Positions 44,035-52,925 of a stretch of DNA of 64,000 bases are shown piece after piece; the stretch's first letter is position 1; each line of letters begins with the position of its first letter. The notes beneath the pieces were generated by a model that worked only from the letters and a program-made list of their open reading frames with translations, did not search any database and was not told the origin of the DNA. The stretch lies in NCBI GenBank assembly GCA_905182405.1, contig CAJJBQ010000002.1:558001-622000 (forward strand). Direction: 5' to 3'. Position numbers and translations under genes: made by a program. The DNA comes from Akkermansiaceae bacterium. GTDB taxonomy: Bacteria > Verrucomicrobiota > Verrucomicrobiia > Verrucomicrobiales > Akkermansiaceae.

Positions 44035-44784
44035 TCACCAAAACACAGTAGAATCGTTGGAATCATCCCGGCCCGTTGGGCCTCCTCCCGCTTTCCCGGA
44101 AAGCCCCTCTTTCCTTTGCTTGGTAAGCCGCTCCTTCAGCACGTCTTCGAGCGCGCTTCTCAATGCAAGGAAATCGATGACCTCGTCATCGCAACCGATG
44201 ACGACCGCATCGCTGAAATGGCAAGCTCTCTAGGGGCCAAAATCTGCTTCACCCGATCTGATCACCCCTCCGGCACTGACCGGATCGCGGAGGCCGCGTC
44301 GCAGCTCGACGAAGCCACCCACGTCCTAAATATCCAAGGCGACGAACCTCTTCTCGACCCCCACCTCGTAGACACCCTGGCAAAGACCCTCCGGGAGGAT
44401 CGCAATCTCCCAATGATCACCGCCGCCAGTCCGGTAGCCGACCAAATCCTCATCAACGACCCCAATGTTGTTAAAGTCATCCTAAGCTCTGGTGGCGATG
44501 CTCTTTACTTCTCCCGCTCGCCTATTCCCTTCCGCCGAGACCCGGTCCCCGAGCTCCCCACCTACCGCCATTTGGGCATCTACGGGTATCGTAGCGACTT
44601 CCTAAAACGCTTCGTTTCCCTACCTCCATCCCCGCTGGAGAAAGCCGAAGGCCTTGAACAGCTCCGGGCCTTGGAGAACGGCGCGCGCATTCACGTCTTA
44701 ATCACCGAGCATCAAGCTCCCGGCCTCGACTCTCCAGACCAAGTTCCTTTGATCGAATCTCTTCTGTCTAACTGTCCCACATGA
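44032..44784 (+). CDS. kdsB: CMP-KDO synthetase, apparently starting at ATT
   Basis: 250 residues if initiated at ATT 44032, reading SPKHSRIVGIIPARWASSRFPGKPLFPL. The IPARxxSxRFPGKPL loop is the nucleotide-binding motif, and it would be lost if the first conventional codon (TTG 44116) were used. Later motifs VLNIQGDEPLLDP and YRHLGIYGYRSDFLKRF confirm KdsB. It activates KDO with CTP for lipid A core synthesis. Its stop overlaps the pyrG ATG by four bases. The genuine family members start with a Met a few residues before the same loop. Confidence 0.9.
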   Translation: MSPKHSRIVGIIPARWASSRFPGKPLFPLLGKPLLQHVFERASQCKEIDDLVIATDDDRIAEMASSLGAKICFTRSDHPSGTDRIAEAASQLDEATHVLNIQGDEPLLDPHLVDTLAKTLREDRNLPMITAASPVADQILINDPNVVKVILSSGGDALYFSRSPIPFRRDPVPELPTYRHLGIYGYRSDFLKRFVSLPPSPLEKAEGLEQLRALENGARIHVLITEHQAPGLDSPDQVPLIESLLSNCPT

Positions 44785-46382
44785 AATACATTTTTGTCAC
44801 CGGAGGCGTTGTCTCCAGCCTTGGAAAAGGACTCGCCGCAGCCTCCATCGGAACTCTCCTTGAGCACAGGGGCCTGAAAATCCTTCTCCAAAAGTTCGAC
44901 CCCTATCTCAACGTCGATCCAGGCACGATGTCCCCTTACCAGCACGGCGAGGTCTACGTCCTCGATGATGGCGCAGAAACAGATCTCGATCTCGGCCACT
45001 ACGAGCGCTTTACCAAAACGGCCCTTTCTCAAATCAATAGCCTGAGCTCTGGCCAGGTCTTTGAAAACGTCATCAAGAAAGAACGCCGGGGAGACTACCT
45101 TGGAAAAACGGTCCAATTCATCCCCCACGTGACCGATGAAATCAAAGATCGCATCAATCTAGTCACGGAGAAGAATCCTGATGTCGATGTAATCATCACT
45201 GAGATTGGAGGCACCGTAGGCGATATTGAAGGTCACCTTTTCTTAGAAGCCCTCCGCCAGTTTTCCCTTGAGGTCGGTAGAGAGAAAGTCTGCTTTATCC
45301 ACGTCACCCTTCTTCCTCTTGTTCGCGCTGCTGGTGAGATCAAAACGAAGCCCACCCAGCAATCCGTCGCCAAACTTCGTGAAATCGGCATCATGCCCGA
45401 TATCATTATCTGTCGCACCGAGCATGATCTCGATGACGCCAACAAGGCCAAGATTGCCATGTTTTGTAACGTCCCCGTCCAGAATGTTGTGGCCTTCCGT
45501 GATGTAGAAAACACCATTTACGAATGCCCCCTCGATCTTCGGAAAGACAAGATCGACCGCCTTGTTGCTGACGTCTTGAACCTAAAATCGGAGACTCCCA
45601 ACTTGAGCGCTTGGCAAGATTTCGTTGATCGCATTGTGAACCCGACAAACGAAATAAACATCGCCGTTGTCGGAAAATATATCGAGCTTCAGGACGCCTA
45701 TAAATCGATCTACGAATCACTCACCATTTCCGGAGCCGCTCACCGCACCAAGGTCAACGTTCTTAAAGTCGACGCCGAGAAAATCGATGACAAGAACGCT
45801 GCCAAAATCATTGGCGAAGTAGACGGAATTCTTATTCCAGGGGGATTTGGCGATCGCGGCATCGAAGGGAAAATTGAAGCAGCTCGCTATGCGAGAGAGC
45901 AAAAGATCCCCTTCTTTGGAATTTGCCTTGGGATGCAAATCGCCACCATCGAGTTTGCCCGCAATGTCTGCGGACTGGCAGAAGCGAATTCTACGGAGTT
46001 CACCAAAGACAGCCCCCATCCTGTCATTTGCTTACAAGAGGAACAGCAGGGCGTCACCGATATGGGAGGCTCCATGAGACTGGGTTCCTGCGAGTCCATC
46101 CTCATTGCCGGCACGAAATCCCATAAACTCTATGGAGGAGCCAACCGAATCCATGAGCGCCACCGCCACCGGTATGAATTCAACTCCGATTACCAGAACC
46201 AACTCCAAGAGGCCGGACTCGTCATCGCCTCGGTCTCGGAAAAAGAGGGCCTCGTCGAAATCATCGAGAATCCAGATCATCCATTTTTCGTGGCCGCCCA
46301 ATTCCATCCCGAATTTAAATCCAAGCCCAATCTTCCCCACCCCCTCTTCTTTGGATTTATGGAAGCCTGCTTGAACCGTTAA
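44781..46382 (+). CDS. pyrG: CTP synthase
   Basis: 533 residues, normal length. N-terminal synthetase domain: FVTGGVVSSLGKGLAAASIG, FDPYLNVDPGTMSPYQHGEV, ITEIGGTVGDIE. C-terminal class I glutaminase: PFFGICLGMQIATIEFAR and AQFHPEFKSKP. It makes CTP from UTP. It overlaps kdsB (ATGA) and its TAA overlaps the next ATG (TAATG), so kdsB-pyrG-nagZ are translationally coupled. Confidence 0.97.
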   Translation: MKYIFVTGGVVSSLGKGLAAASIGTLLEHRGLKILLQKFDPYLNVDPGTMSPYQHGEVYVLDDGAETDLDLGHYERFTKTALSQINSLSSGQVFENVIKKERRGDYLGKTVQFIPHVTDEIKDRINLVTEKNPDVDVIITEIGGTVGDIEGHLFLEALRQFSLEVGREKVCFIHVTLLPLVRAAGEIKTKPTQQSVAKLREIGIMPDIIICRTEHDLDDANKAKIAMFCNVPVQNVVAFRDVENTIYECPLDLRKDKIDRLVADVLNLKSETPNLSAWQDFVDRIVNPTNEINIAVVGKYIELQDAYKSIYESLTISGAAHRTKVNVLKVDAEKIDDKNAAKIIGEVDGILIPGGFGDRGIEGKIEAARYAREQKIPFFGICLGMQIATIEFARNVCGLAEANSTEFTKDSPHPVICLQEEQQGVTDMGGSMRLGSCESILIAGTKSHKLYGGANRIHERHRHRYEFNSDYQNQLQEAGLVIASVSEKEGLVEIIENPDHPFFVAAQFHPEFKSKPNLPHPLFFGFMEACLNR

Positions 46383-47458
46383 TGAACGCGTCCTGTCTTA
46401 TCGTTGGCCTTGAGGGTCTTGAATTGACCCCGGAAGAGATTGCACTTTTCCGTGACCTTCAACCTGCTGGCTACATCCTCTTTTCACGAAACCTGAAATC
46501 ACCATCGCAAATTCGGAATCTCACTGATTCCCTCCGTGACCTCACCCTTACGCCGCCATTCATCTCCATCGACCAAGAAGGAGGACGAGTCTGGCGAACC
46601 AAGGAATTCAGCGCAGCGCCGCCCAACGCCACCACCTTTTCCGCGAATGCGAGCATGAATCAAGTTGCCCGGTTTGGCGCGCTAACCGGACAGCTTCTCG
46701 AATTACTGGGAATCAACTTCAACTTCGCCCCCGTTCTTGATCTCGATCACTTCCCCGATCAAAACAACGGACTCTCGGGACGCTGCTGGGGAAACGATTC
46801 CCAAAAGGTCATCGATTACGCAGGCACCTTCAATCGCTGGATGCGTAAGCAGGGAGTCCTCTCATGCGGAAAGCACTTCCCCACCAATGGCCTCGCCCTC
46901 TCCGACCCTCACCATGAGCTTCCAGTGGCCGACATCTCACTAAAGGATCTTCTTAAGGAAGATCTCCTCCCATACACCGCTTTGATGCCAGAGCTCGACG
47001 CCATCATGGCCTGCCACCTCAATTTCCCTCAGCTGGACGCGGAGTTTCCGGCCTCACTTTCCCACCCCATCCTGACAAGACTTCTTCGAGACCAATTCGG
47101 ATACGAAGGCCTCATCGTCACGGACGACCTTGATATGGCAGCCATCGTCAATCACTACGGACGAGGAAATGATCTCCGCCTCGCCATGGAAGCGGGAGCG
47201 GACATTCCTATCGTTTGCCACAAAATGAGCACCATCAAGGAAGCCTGTAAAAGCCTCTCCTCCCTTCCTTACAGAAGAGTCGATGAATCGCTACGTCGAA
47301 TCGAAACAGCGAAGCTGCGAATTCCAACACCTCCCCACTTTTCGATAGAAAACTGGGAGAAGATCAATCGCATGACCACCGAACTGACTCATGAAATCAT
47401 CGGACAGGACCGCTTTGACCCAGCTCGCCCCAGCCAGAGCCCGGTTGAAGACTACTGA
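46382..47458 (+). CDS. Family 3 glycoside hydrolase, NagZ-like
   Basis: 358 residues, single GH3 TIM barrel as in NagZ. SIDQEGGRVWRTKEF, NFNFAPVLDLDHFPDQNNGLSGR, SCGKHFPTNGLALSDPHHELP (the Asp/His dyad of NagZ is kept as D-P-H, but the usual PGHG is PTNG) and LIVTDDLDMAAI with the nucleophile Asp. There is no signal peptide, so it acts in the cytoplasm, removing GlcNAc from recycled muropeptides upstream of Mpl. Its 3' end overlaps the convergent thioesterase gene by 7 bases. Confidence 0.87.
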   Translation: MNASCLIVGLEGLELTPEEIALFRDLQPAGYILFSRNLKSPSQIRNLTDSLRDLTLTPPFISIDQEGGRVWRTKEFSAAPPNATTFSANASMNQVARFGALTGQLLELLGINFNFAPVLDLDHFPDQNNGLSGRCWGNDSQKVIDYAGTFNRWMRKQGVLSCGKHFPTNGLALSDPHHELPVADISLKDLLKEDLLPYTALMPELDAIMACHLNFPQLDAEFPASLSHPILTRLLRDQFGYEGLIVTDDLDMAAIVNHYGRGNDLRLAMEAGADIPIVCHKMSTIKEACKSLSSLPYRRVDESLRRIETAKLRIPTPPHFSIENWEKINRMTTELTHEIIGQDRFDPARPSQSPVEDY

Positions 47459-47859
47459 TCTACTTGCCGAATGAACTCGCGCATTTCGAGAGGAATCCGC
47501 TTGGGCCTTCCCGTGGTCGTATTGACGTAGACCCATTCGGTCTCCCCACGCGCGACCATTTCCTTCCCTCGGAAAAATTCGTAGCGGCGCAGACTCTTCA
47601 CTCGCTCCGCCGACTCGATCCAAGTGCAAACCTTGATCTCCTCATCTTTAAATACCGGCCGAAGGTATTCGATACCGTGACGTCGAGCAAACCAAGTTGC
47701 CTCGTCACGCGCCATCAGTTCTTCGACTCTCCAGGTTACGGCGTGAGACAAAGCTGCGCGCTGCATCCAGTCCACGTAGACGACATTGTTAACGTGGCCA
47801 TTTCCATCGATGACCTTGGCGTCAGCCATGATCCGGTATTCATGAATATTTTCCGCCAT
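47452..47859 (-). CDS. Acyl-CoA thioesterase, 4HBT hot-dog family
   Basis: 135 residues from ATG 47857-47859 (MAENIHEYRIMADAKVIDGNG); the longer frame begins with TTG. VIDGNGHVNNVVYVDWMQRAA is the 4HBT motif, with Asn in place of the usual catalytic Asp two residues after His as in the YbgC/FatA-like groups. VARGETEWVYVNTTTGRPKRIP closes the fold. It hydrolyses thioesters of unknown chain length. Confidence 0.83.
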   Translation of the reverse strand: MAENIHEYRIMADAKVIDGNGHVNNVVYVDWMQRAALSHAVTWRVEELMARDEATWFARRHGIEYLRPVFKDEEIKVCTWIESAERVKSLRRYEFFRGKEMVARGETEWVYVNTTTGRPKRIPLEMREFIRQVDQ

Positions 47860-48065
47860 TTTATCGATTTTCTGAAACAATGAAGTTCTTGATAACCCTT
47901 TTTTCTCCCGTGTATTCCGAGTTCTTAACTTCTTTCATCCATTCAGCCTGCGCAAAGGGAGATAAGTAAATGAATGTGATGACGAAGGCCAGCATGACCC
48001 GAGTCTCTCACCTCACGGCCCGTTTGCAATCATCTTGGGATGTGCCAATTTCATTCAATTACAAC

Positions 48066-48812
48066 ATGACTCATCCTAAAACAGCTCTCATCACCGGAGC
48101 CAATGGCGGCATTGGCTCCGCTCTCGCCCGTCAGCTCGCTAAAAAAGGGACACGCCTTGTTCTCGCTGGAAGAAACACTTCGGCCCTTGATACACTAGCT
48201 CATGAACTCGAGGCGAAAGCGATTACTTGTGATTTCACCAATCCCAAGGATGTCGAATCCTGCGTTACCGAAGCTCATTCTCATTTAAGCGAGTTTTCCG
48301 CGGTGGCCCATTGCATCGGCTCCATCTTCCTGAAGCCAGCCCATTTAACCTCCGTCGAGAACTGGCAAAACGTCATGGATACGAATCTTAATTCTTCCTT
48401 CTACCTTCTCCGAAACCTCATCCGTCCTATGATGAAAACTGGAGGATCCATTACCTTTGTCACCTCGGTCGCCTCCGAAAAAGGACTCTCCAATCACGAG
48501 GCAATCGCCGCAGCCAAGTCAGGCCTTTTAGGCCTTACCCGATCTGCAGCCGCCACATACGCCAAAAGTAACATTCGCATCAACGCCGTGTCGCCCGGCC
48601 TGACCGACACTCCCCTGGCGGCACCCATCACGGGGAATGAATCTGCCCGTAAGTTCTCCGAAGCAATGCATCCACTTGGAAGACTCGGAACCGCTGAAGA
48701 AGTCGCTTCAGCTCTCGCCTTTCTCCTGTCACCCGATAATTCATGGATCACCGGACAGAACCTCTGTATCGATGGCGGTCTTTCGACGCTCCAGACCAAT
48801 GGATTTCACTAA
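48066..48812 (+). CDS. SDR-family protein lacking the usual catalytic Tyr
   Basis: 248 residues from ATG 48066 (MTHPKTALITGANGGIGSAL); the frame extends 32 codons upstream without family similarity. It has the TGANGGIG cofactor loop and an NSSFYLLRNL helix. The catalytic region reads TSVASEKGLSNHEAIAAAKSGLLGL: the position four before the Lys is Ile instead of Tyr. It ends with DNSWITGQNLCIDGGL as in FabG-like proteins. A dehydrogenase reaction by the classical route is doubtful. Its stop overlaps the convergent gene by four bases. Confidence 0.82.
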   Translation: MTHPKTALITGANGGIGSALARQLAKKGTRLVLAGRNTSALDTLAHELEAKAITCDFTNPKDVESCVTEAHSHLSEFSAVAHCIGSIFLKPAHLTSVENWQNVMDTNLNSSFYLLRNLIRPMMKTGGSITFVTSVASEKGLSNHEAIAAAKSGLLGLTRSAAATYAKSNIRINAVSPGLTDTPLAAPITGNESARKFSEAMHPLGRLGTAEEVASALAFLLSPDNSWITGQNLCIDGGLSTLQTNGFH

Positions 48813-49588
48813 AATCCGTCTACCAGAGCCTTAATCACCGGCATCATCCGGAGCAAGCGAACCGCCTGTTGTTGAGTCTTCATCGGACCCTTTTCACTCA
48901 ATTTTACAAGGATACCCTCTTGAGGTCCTAGGAAATTTAAATTCTTCCCCCAAGTCGGGTTTTGCACCACCTCTTTCAAGGATTCAGGAAGATACAAGTC
49001 CCCCCAACTGTTGTGTCCCGCGCCCCCTAGGATATCGATCTGGCCCGCTAAATCCTCCGAAGCATCACCCACTCGTTCCCAAAGACTCTCCATAAAAACT
49101 GGCGGATAAAAAACGATCCTCACTCGCTTCGTTGGCTTCGCCAATACGAGATACTCCGCCAGACCCAAACCAAAGGCCACTGGAGTGCCACCATCTCCAT
49201 AAGGGATTGCAAGAAGGATCACCTCTTCGCTTTCAAGATCTCCTGTATCAATCCACAAGGTCGTCCATAGAAAGCCTTCGGCCCGATCATCCGAACTCCG
49301 TGAAACATCGTATCCCAGATTAAGTGGGCCAAGTGTTCCTTCAATCATTGCCGCCGTCTGCCGCAATGCCAGTTGACCATCCAGGGTCTTCAGATCCGCT
49401 TTACCGATCTGCCCGTTCAGTTTTTTAAGATAATCAGACATTTCTTGAACCGTCGCCTGTCCTTCGATGGGCTTCGATTCCTGACGCTCCTCGGTAGCTC
49501 CTAGGTAAAGCGCTATGCAGATAGAGACAATCAGGAGACAAAAGACCCCGAACAAAATCGCACCAATGTTAATCTTTTCTTCGTTCAT
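48809..49588 (-). CDS. Membrane-anchored protein, possibly a degenerate M28-like fold
   Basis: 259 residues. One N-terminal transmembrane helix (IGAILFGVFCLLIVSICIAL) is followed by a soluble domain with the rhythm of M28 peptidase or Gaa1-like folds (LGYDVSRS, EEVILLAIPYGDGGTPVAFG, KRVRIVFYPPVFMESLWERV). The metal-binding His/Asp/Glu residues are not apparent, so peptidase activity is unlikely. It overlaps the lpxB stop by four bases and is probably expressed with it. Fold assignment tentative. Confidence 0.65.
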   Translation of the reverse strand: MNEEKINIGAILFGVFCLLIVSICIALYLGATEERQESKPIEGQATVQEMSDYLKKLNGQIGKADLKTLDGQLALRQTAAMIEGTLGPLNLGYDVSRSSDDRAEGFLWTTLWIDTGDLESEEVILLAIPYGDGGTPVAFGLGLAEYLVLAKPTKRVRIVFYPPVFMESLWERVGDASEDLAGQIDILGGAGHNSWGDLYLPESLKEVVQNPTWGKNLNFLGPQEGILVKLSEKGPMKTQQQAVRLLRMMPVIKALVDGF

Positions 49589-50715
49589 GAGTTTAGAAGA
49601 TCGCTAATCGCTTTCGCTGCTCGCAAGTGAACTCCCGGCTCACCCAATTTCGACGCCGCAGATGCGAGAATCCTGCCATGCGCCTGACGCGCCTCGGGAT
49701 CTAAAAGCATCCCTCCCAACCAATGACTCACTTCGTAAACATTGGCATCATTCTGAATAAACTCGGGAGCAAGTTCTTGGCCCGCGAGAATATTGATCAA
49801 TCCGATGTGAGGAACTTTGATCACCTGTCGGGCCAGCAAATAAGTCGCCCACCCCACTCCATAAACAAGACAATAAGGCATACCATAGTAAGCAGCCTCC
49901 AGCGTGGCCGTTCCGCTCGCCACGATTCCACTACCCACCTTCTGCATCAGCTCCTGACTTTCGCCCAATTGAATCCTCACCAAACCTTCAGGCAACGCGC
50001 TTTTCTCTAACTCCTCCCGCATCACCTTCTCCACCTTTTCTCCCGCAGCAGCAGAAACAAAGCGAACCCGATATCCTTTGGAATGGATGTCTTGAGCGAC
50101 CTCTAACATCAAGGGGAAAAGTCGTGTCACTTCTCGCAATCGACTCCCTGGAAAAAGCCCGACCAGTAATTCATCTCTCTCACCTGAAATTCGCTTTTCC
50201 TCCAACTCATCAATCAAAGGATGGCCTGGACAAACGGCCTTTAGGCCTGCGTTTTCGAAACAAGAAACTTCAAACGGAAAGAGACACAACATGAGATCAT
50301 GCGACGCCACAATCTGCGGAATGCGACGCTGATTCCATGCCCAGACTTGCGGAGCGACATAATGCACGATCTTCGTGTTTGGGCAGTCCGATCGCACTTT
50401 CTTTGCGAGGCGCAGATTGAAACCAGGATAATCAACTAAAAGAAGAACGTCCGGCTGCCACTCAATAACCTCCTCCACTGCCTTCTCCAGTTTCTCCTTG
50501 AACCAAGAATAGCGCTTTAATACCTCAACGTAGCCCATTACAGCCGCGTCATCGATCCAGTCCGGAATCATCGCACCCTTCACCCCACCCATCTTAGGAC
50601 CGCCCAAACCCCTAAATTCCACCTCGGAAAGCTGATGCGAAAGAGCACCCATCAGTTCTGCGCCATGGGTATCTCCACTCACCTCTCCCGCGACTACATA
50701 GATCTTATGACTCAT
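49585..50715 (-). CDS. lpxB: Lipid-A-disaccharide synthase
   Basis: 376 residues from ATG 50713-50715 (MSHKIYVVAGEVSGDTHGAEL); 26 upstream codons are open but unlike the family. VEFRGLGGPKMGG, DVLLLVDYPGFNLRLAKKV, IVHYVAPQVWAWNQRRIPQI and LVGLFPGSRLREVTRLFPLML are the GT19 signatures, and ASGTATLEAAYYGMPYCLVY lies near the donor site. It joins UDP-diacylglucosamine and lipid X at the inner membrane. Together with kdsB this shows an LPS-type outer membrane. Confidence 0.96.
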   Translation of the reverse strand: MSHKIYVVAGEVSGDTHGAELMGALSHQLSEVEFRGLGGPKMGGVKGAMIPDWIDDAAVMGYVEVLKRYSWFKEKLEKAVEEVIEWQPDVLLLVDYPGFNLRLAKKVRSDCPNTKIVHYVAPQVWAWNQRRIPQIVASHDLMLCLFPFEVSCFENAGLKAVCPGHPLIDELEEKRISGERDELLVGLFPGSRLREVTRLFPLMLEVAQDIHSKGYRVRFVSAAAGEKVEKVMREELEKSALPEGLVRIQLGESQELMQKVGSGIVASGTATLEAAYYGMPYCLVYGVGWATYLLARQVIKVPHIGLINILAGQELAPEFIQNDANVYEVSHWLGGMLLDPEARQAHGRILASAASKLGEPGVHLRAAKAISDLLNS

Positions 50716-50847
50716 CCGCGATAGGACTCTACCCGCTCTCGTGACATTTCCAAATCCCAAAAAAATGGAAATGAGGTATAAATCCGCTGACAAGGGCTTG
50801 CTTCCCTCGTGTCAAAGCCTTATTCCACTACTCAGTTATTAATTTTC

Positions 50848-51660
50848 ATGTCTGACAAGGAATCTCCCCAAGAAAATCAAGGTGCCAGCCCGATTGGCGA
50901 AATTGAACACGGTCCATCCGGACTCGATGCTTTTCTCGATGCCAATCAAAAGAAATTGATGGTCATCGCCACTCTTCTCGTCATTGGAGTGGTCGCTTAT
51001 GTGGTCATTACAGGGCTTCAGCAGTCAGCCCGTGAAAAGGCCGCTGCCGAAATCAGCGCAGCTAACGACCTCCCAGCCCTCCGTGCTCTTCACGAAGAAC
51101 ACAAGAACACACCCGCCGGCGCGGTTGCTCTGGAAAAAATCGCCCTTATTCAATGGCAGGACCAACGTCAACAGGAGGCCATTGAAACCTTGGAATCCAT
51201 CGTTTCCGATTATCCAGACCATCCTCTTCTTGGTAGTATCCACATGGCTCTTGGCACCTATCATCGCCAGCTCGAACAATTTGACGCAGCCAAGAGCTCC
51301 TTTGAGTTAGCCGTTGCCTCTGATTCTGCAGTGAGCTCCGCCGCACTTGTTGCCCTTGGTGACCTTGCTCTCCGTGGAAACGACACCGATGCTGCCAATG
51401 AGTCCTTCGAGAAGGTCTCCATACTGTTCGGAGAGCGACACTCCAATTTTAAACAGATTGCTGAAAATCACCAAAAACTCGTAGGGACAATCGCGCCTAC
51501 CGAACTCGCACCAGCACCTAAAGTGGAAGAGCCGAAGCCGACAGGAACATCCCTCGACCTGCCTCCACTCCCACCTCTCCCGGGCGTGAGTCCCACCCCG
51601 AAGCCAACTTTGCCGATTGAACCAATCGCCCCCGTTCCGACACCAACTGAAAATAATTAA
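50848..51660 (+). CDS. Membrane-anchored TPR protein (YfgM-like)
   Basis: 270 residues from ATG 50848 (MSDKESPQENQGASPIGEIE); a GTG 13 codons upstream is possible. A cytoplasmic N-terminal stretch is followed by a helix (MVIATLLVIGVVAYVVITGL) and three or four TPR-like helical pairs (KIALIQWQDQRQQEAIETLE, MALGTYHRQLEQFDAAKSSF, ALGDLALRGNDTDAANESFE). The tail is Pro-rich. The plan matches YfgM-type chaperone partners of the Sec translocon, but this is a fold-level match. It directly precedes the bactofilin gene. Confidence 0.75.
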   Translation: MSDKESPQENQGASPIGEIEHGPSGLDAFLDANQKKLMVIATLLVIGVVAYVVITGLQQSAREKAAAEISAANDLPALRALHEEHKNTPAGAVALEKIALIQWQDQRQQEAIETLESIVSDYPDHPLLGSIHMALGTYHRQLEQFDAAKSSFELAVASDSAVSSAALVALGDLALRGNDTDAANESFEKVSILFGERHSNFKQIAENHQKLVGTIAPTELAPAPKVEEPKPTGTSLDLPPLPPLPGVSPTPKPTLPIEPIAPVPTPTENN

Positions 51661-51733
51661 AAAATTTCGTGGTTTCCTCCTTTTCACGACGCTATTTTTA
51701 GAGAAAGTAACCTTAACTACTGTCACCAAACCC

Positions 51734-52291
51734 GTGTTCGAAAAAATCATCAGTAAAAATCCCGAAGAAGCTAGAAAACACAACGCTCCTTCTCCTGCCA
51801 TACAACCAGCAGTATCGCCTGCAAGTAATCTTGCTGCGAGCAACCCGCCTACCCCTTCATCCAAAGCACCCGGCGGACAGCGTAATATTCTTAGCAATGA
51901 CGTGAGCATTACCGGCTCTGTCCGCTTCACCAACGACCTTCTCGTCGATGGAAAAATCGATGGAGAAATTGCCTCTGAAGGCTCACTCACTGTCGCTGAA
52001 AACGCGGTCATCAAAGCTGAAATCAAGACCAAGTCGGTCGTAATCTACGGTAAAGTGCACGGCAACATCATTGCTACCGACCGAATTGAAATCAAAAGCG
52101 GTTCCGAAATGGTCGGTGACGTAAAAGCAGCCACCCTCTCGATCGAGTCAGGTGCGATCTTCGTCGGTAAGTCTGAAGTGGGAACGCCTTCAGTTCAGCC
52201 GAAACAAGGCCAGTCATCATCTCCTGCAAGTAATGGAAATGCCAAGAAGCAACATCAAAACTCTTCTCAACAGCGCGCCGGAGTAGCCTAG
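51734..52291 (+). CDS. Bactofilin (polymer-forming cytoskeletal protein)
   Basis: 185 residues from GTG 51734 (VFEKIISKNPEEARK); the frame is open to 51617 inside the preceding gene. A disordered Pro/Ala/Ser-rich N-terminus precedes the beta-helix bactofilin domain: DVSITGSVRFTNDLLVDGKI, LTVAENAVIKAEIKTKSVVI, YGKVHGNIIATDRIEIKSGS, MVGDVKAATLSIESGAIF. Bactofilins polymerise without nucleotide and organise envelope proteins. A decayed relative follows immediately. The start codon is uncertain. Confidence 0.85.
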   Translation: MFEKIISKNPEEARKHNAPSPAIQPAVSPASNLAASNPPTPSSKAPGGQRNILSNDVSITGSVRFTNDLLVDGKIDGEIASEGSLTVAENAVIKAEIKTKSVVIYGKVHGNIIATDRIEIKSGSEMVGDVKAATLSIESGAIFVGKSEVGTPSVQPKQGQSSSPASNGNAKKQHQNSSQQRAGVA

Positions 52292-52342
52292 TCTTCTCAA
52301 AATCAACAGCTGAAGAACTCTGACTTTCAAGTTCTTCAAAGC

Positions 52343-52862
52343 GTGTCCAAAAGGACTACACGAGGTTGTCTGTCCGAATGTGATCACCGCCAAACGGAAC
52401 CACCGCTGGCGGTATCTACCCACTCCTCGGAGTGCCGCGCCCATTTAAAAATAAAAAAAGTAAGGCCTGATGGGCTAAAAAGAGGTCTTCGATCCCTCTG
52501 TTAATCGAAAAAAGACCACGACCAACGCAACCTCTCAGAAGAAATCATCCAAAGTATCTTCCAAGAAAGAGTTGATGAAACCCCCTCTTTCCTCCTCCAA
52601 TCCTCAGGCGAAAGAGCCTTGCGTTAAGCACAAAACCTGCCTCCGCTCCTTCTTCAAATCACCGAAGGAACTTAGGTCGAAAACGGCCCACCTCGAAGCT
52701 CCTTAACTCAGTCGAAACCGAAGAGGGCGTCATCGACGGTCACATTACCGAAGTTTTCCTGCACGAGCCCCCTCCCTCCGGAAGAAGGCCATCCTCATTG
52801 GAAATACCAAAGTAGATCGCCTCGCCATCGCGGAAGAAGTCCAACACCGCGGCCAAATTTAA
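52343..52862 (+). pseudogene. Decayed zinc-ribbon bactofilin-like gene
   Basis: Starting near GTG 52343 one frame reads RGCLSECDHRQTEPPLAVSTHSSECRAHL, a four-element zinc-ribbon-like module typical of the larger bactofilin proteins of Verrucomicrobia. A stop follows, and later pieces in other frames include EGVIDGHITEVFLHEP and ILIGNTKVDRLAIAEEVQHRGQI. These correspond to the repeating GxIxG and the C-terminal strands of the polymer domain. Several frameshifts and stops separate them. It directly follows an intact bactofilin gene, as expected of a former pair. Confidence 0.6.
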
Positions 52863-52925
52863 ATACCTGGTTAATCTCCCGTGAAAAAGGCTGGAATTCA
52901 GCTCCTTTTTTCAAGACCTTTCGGC

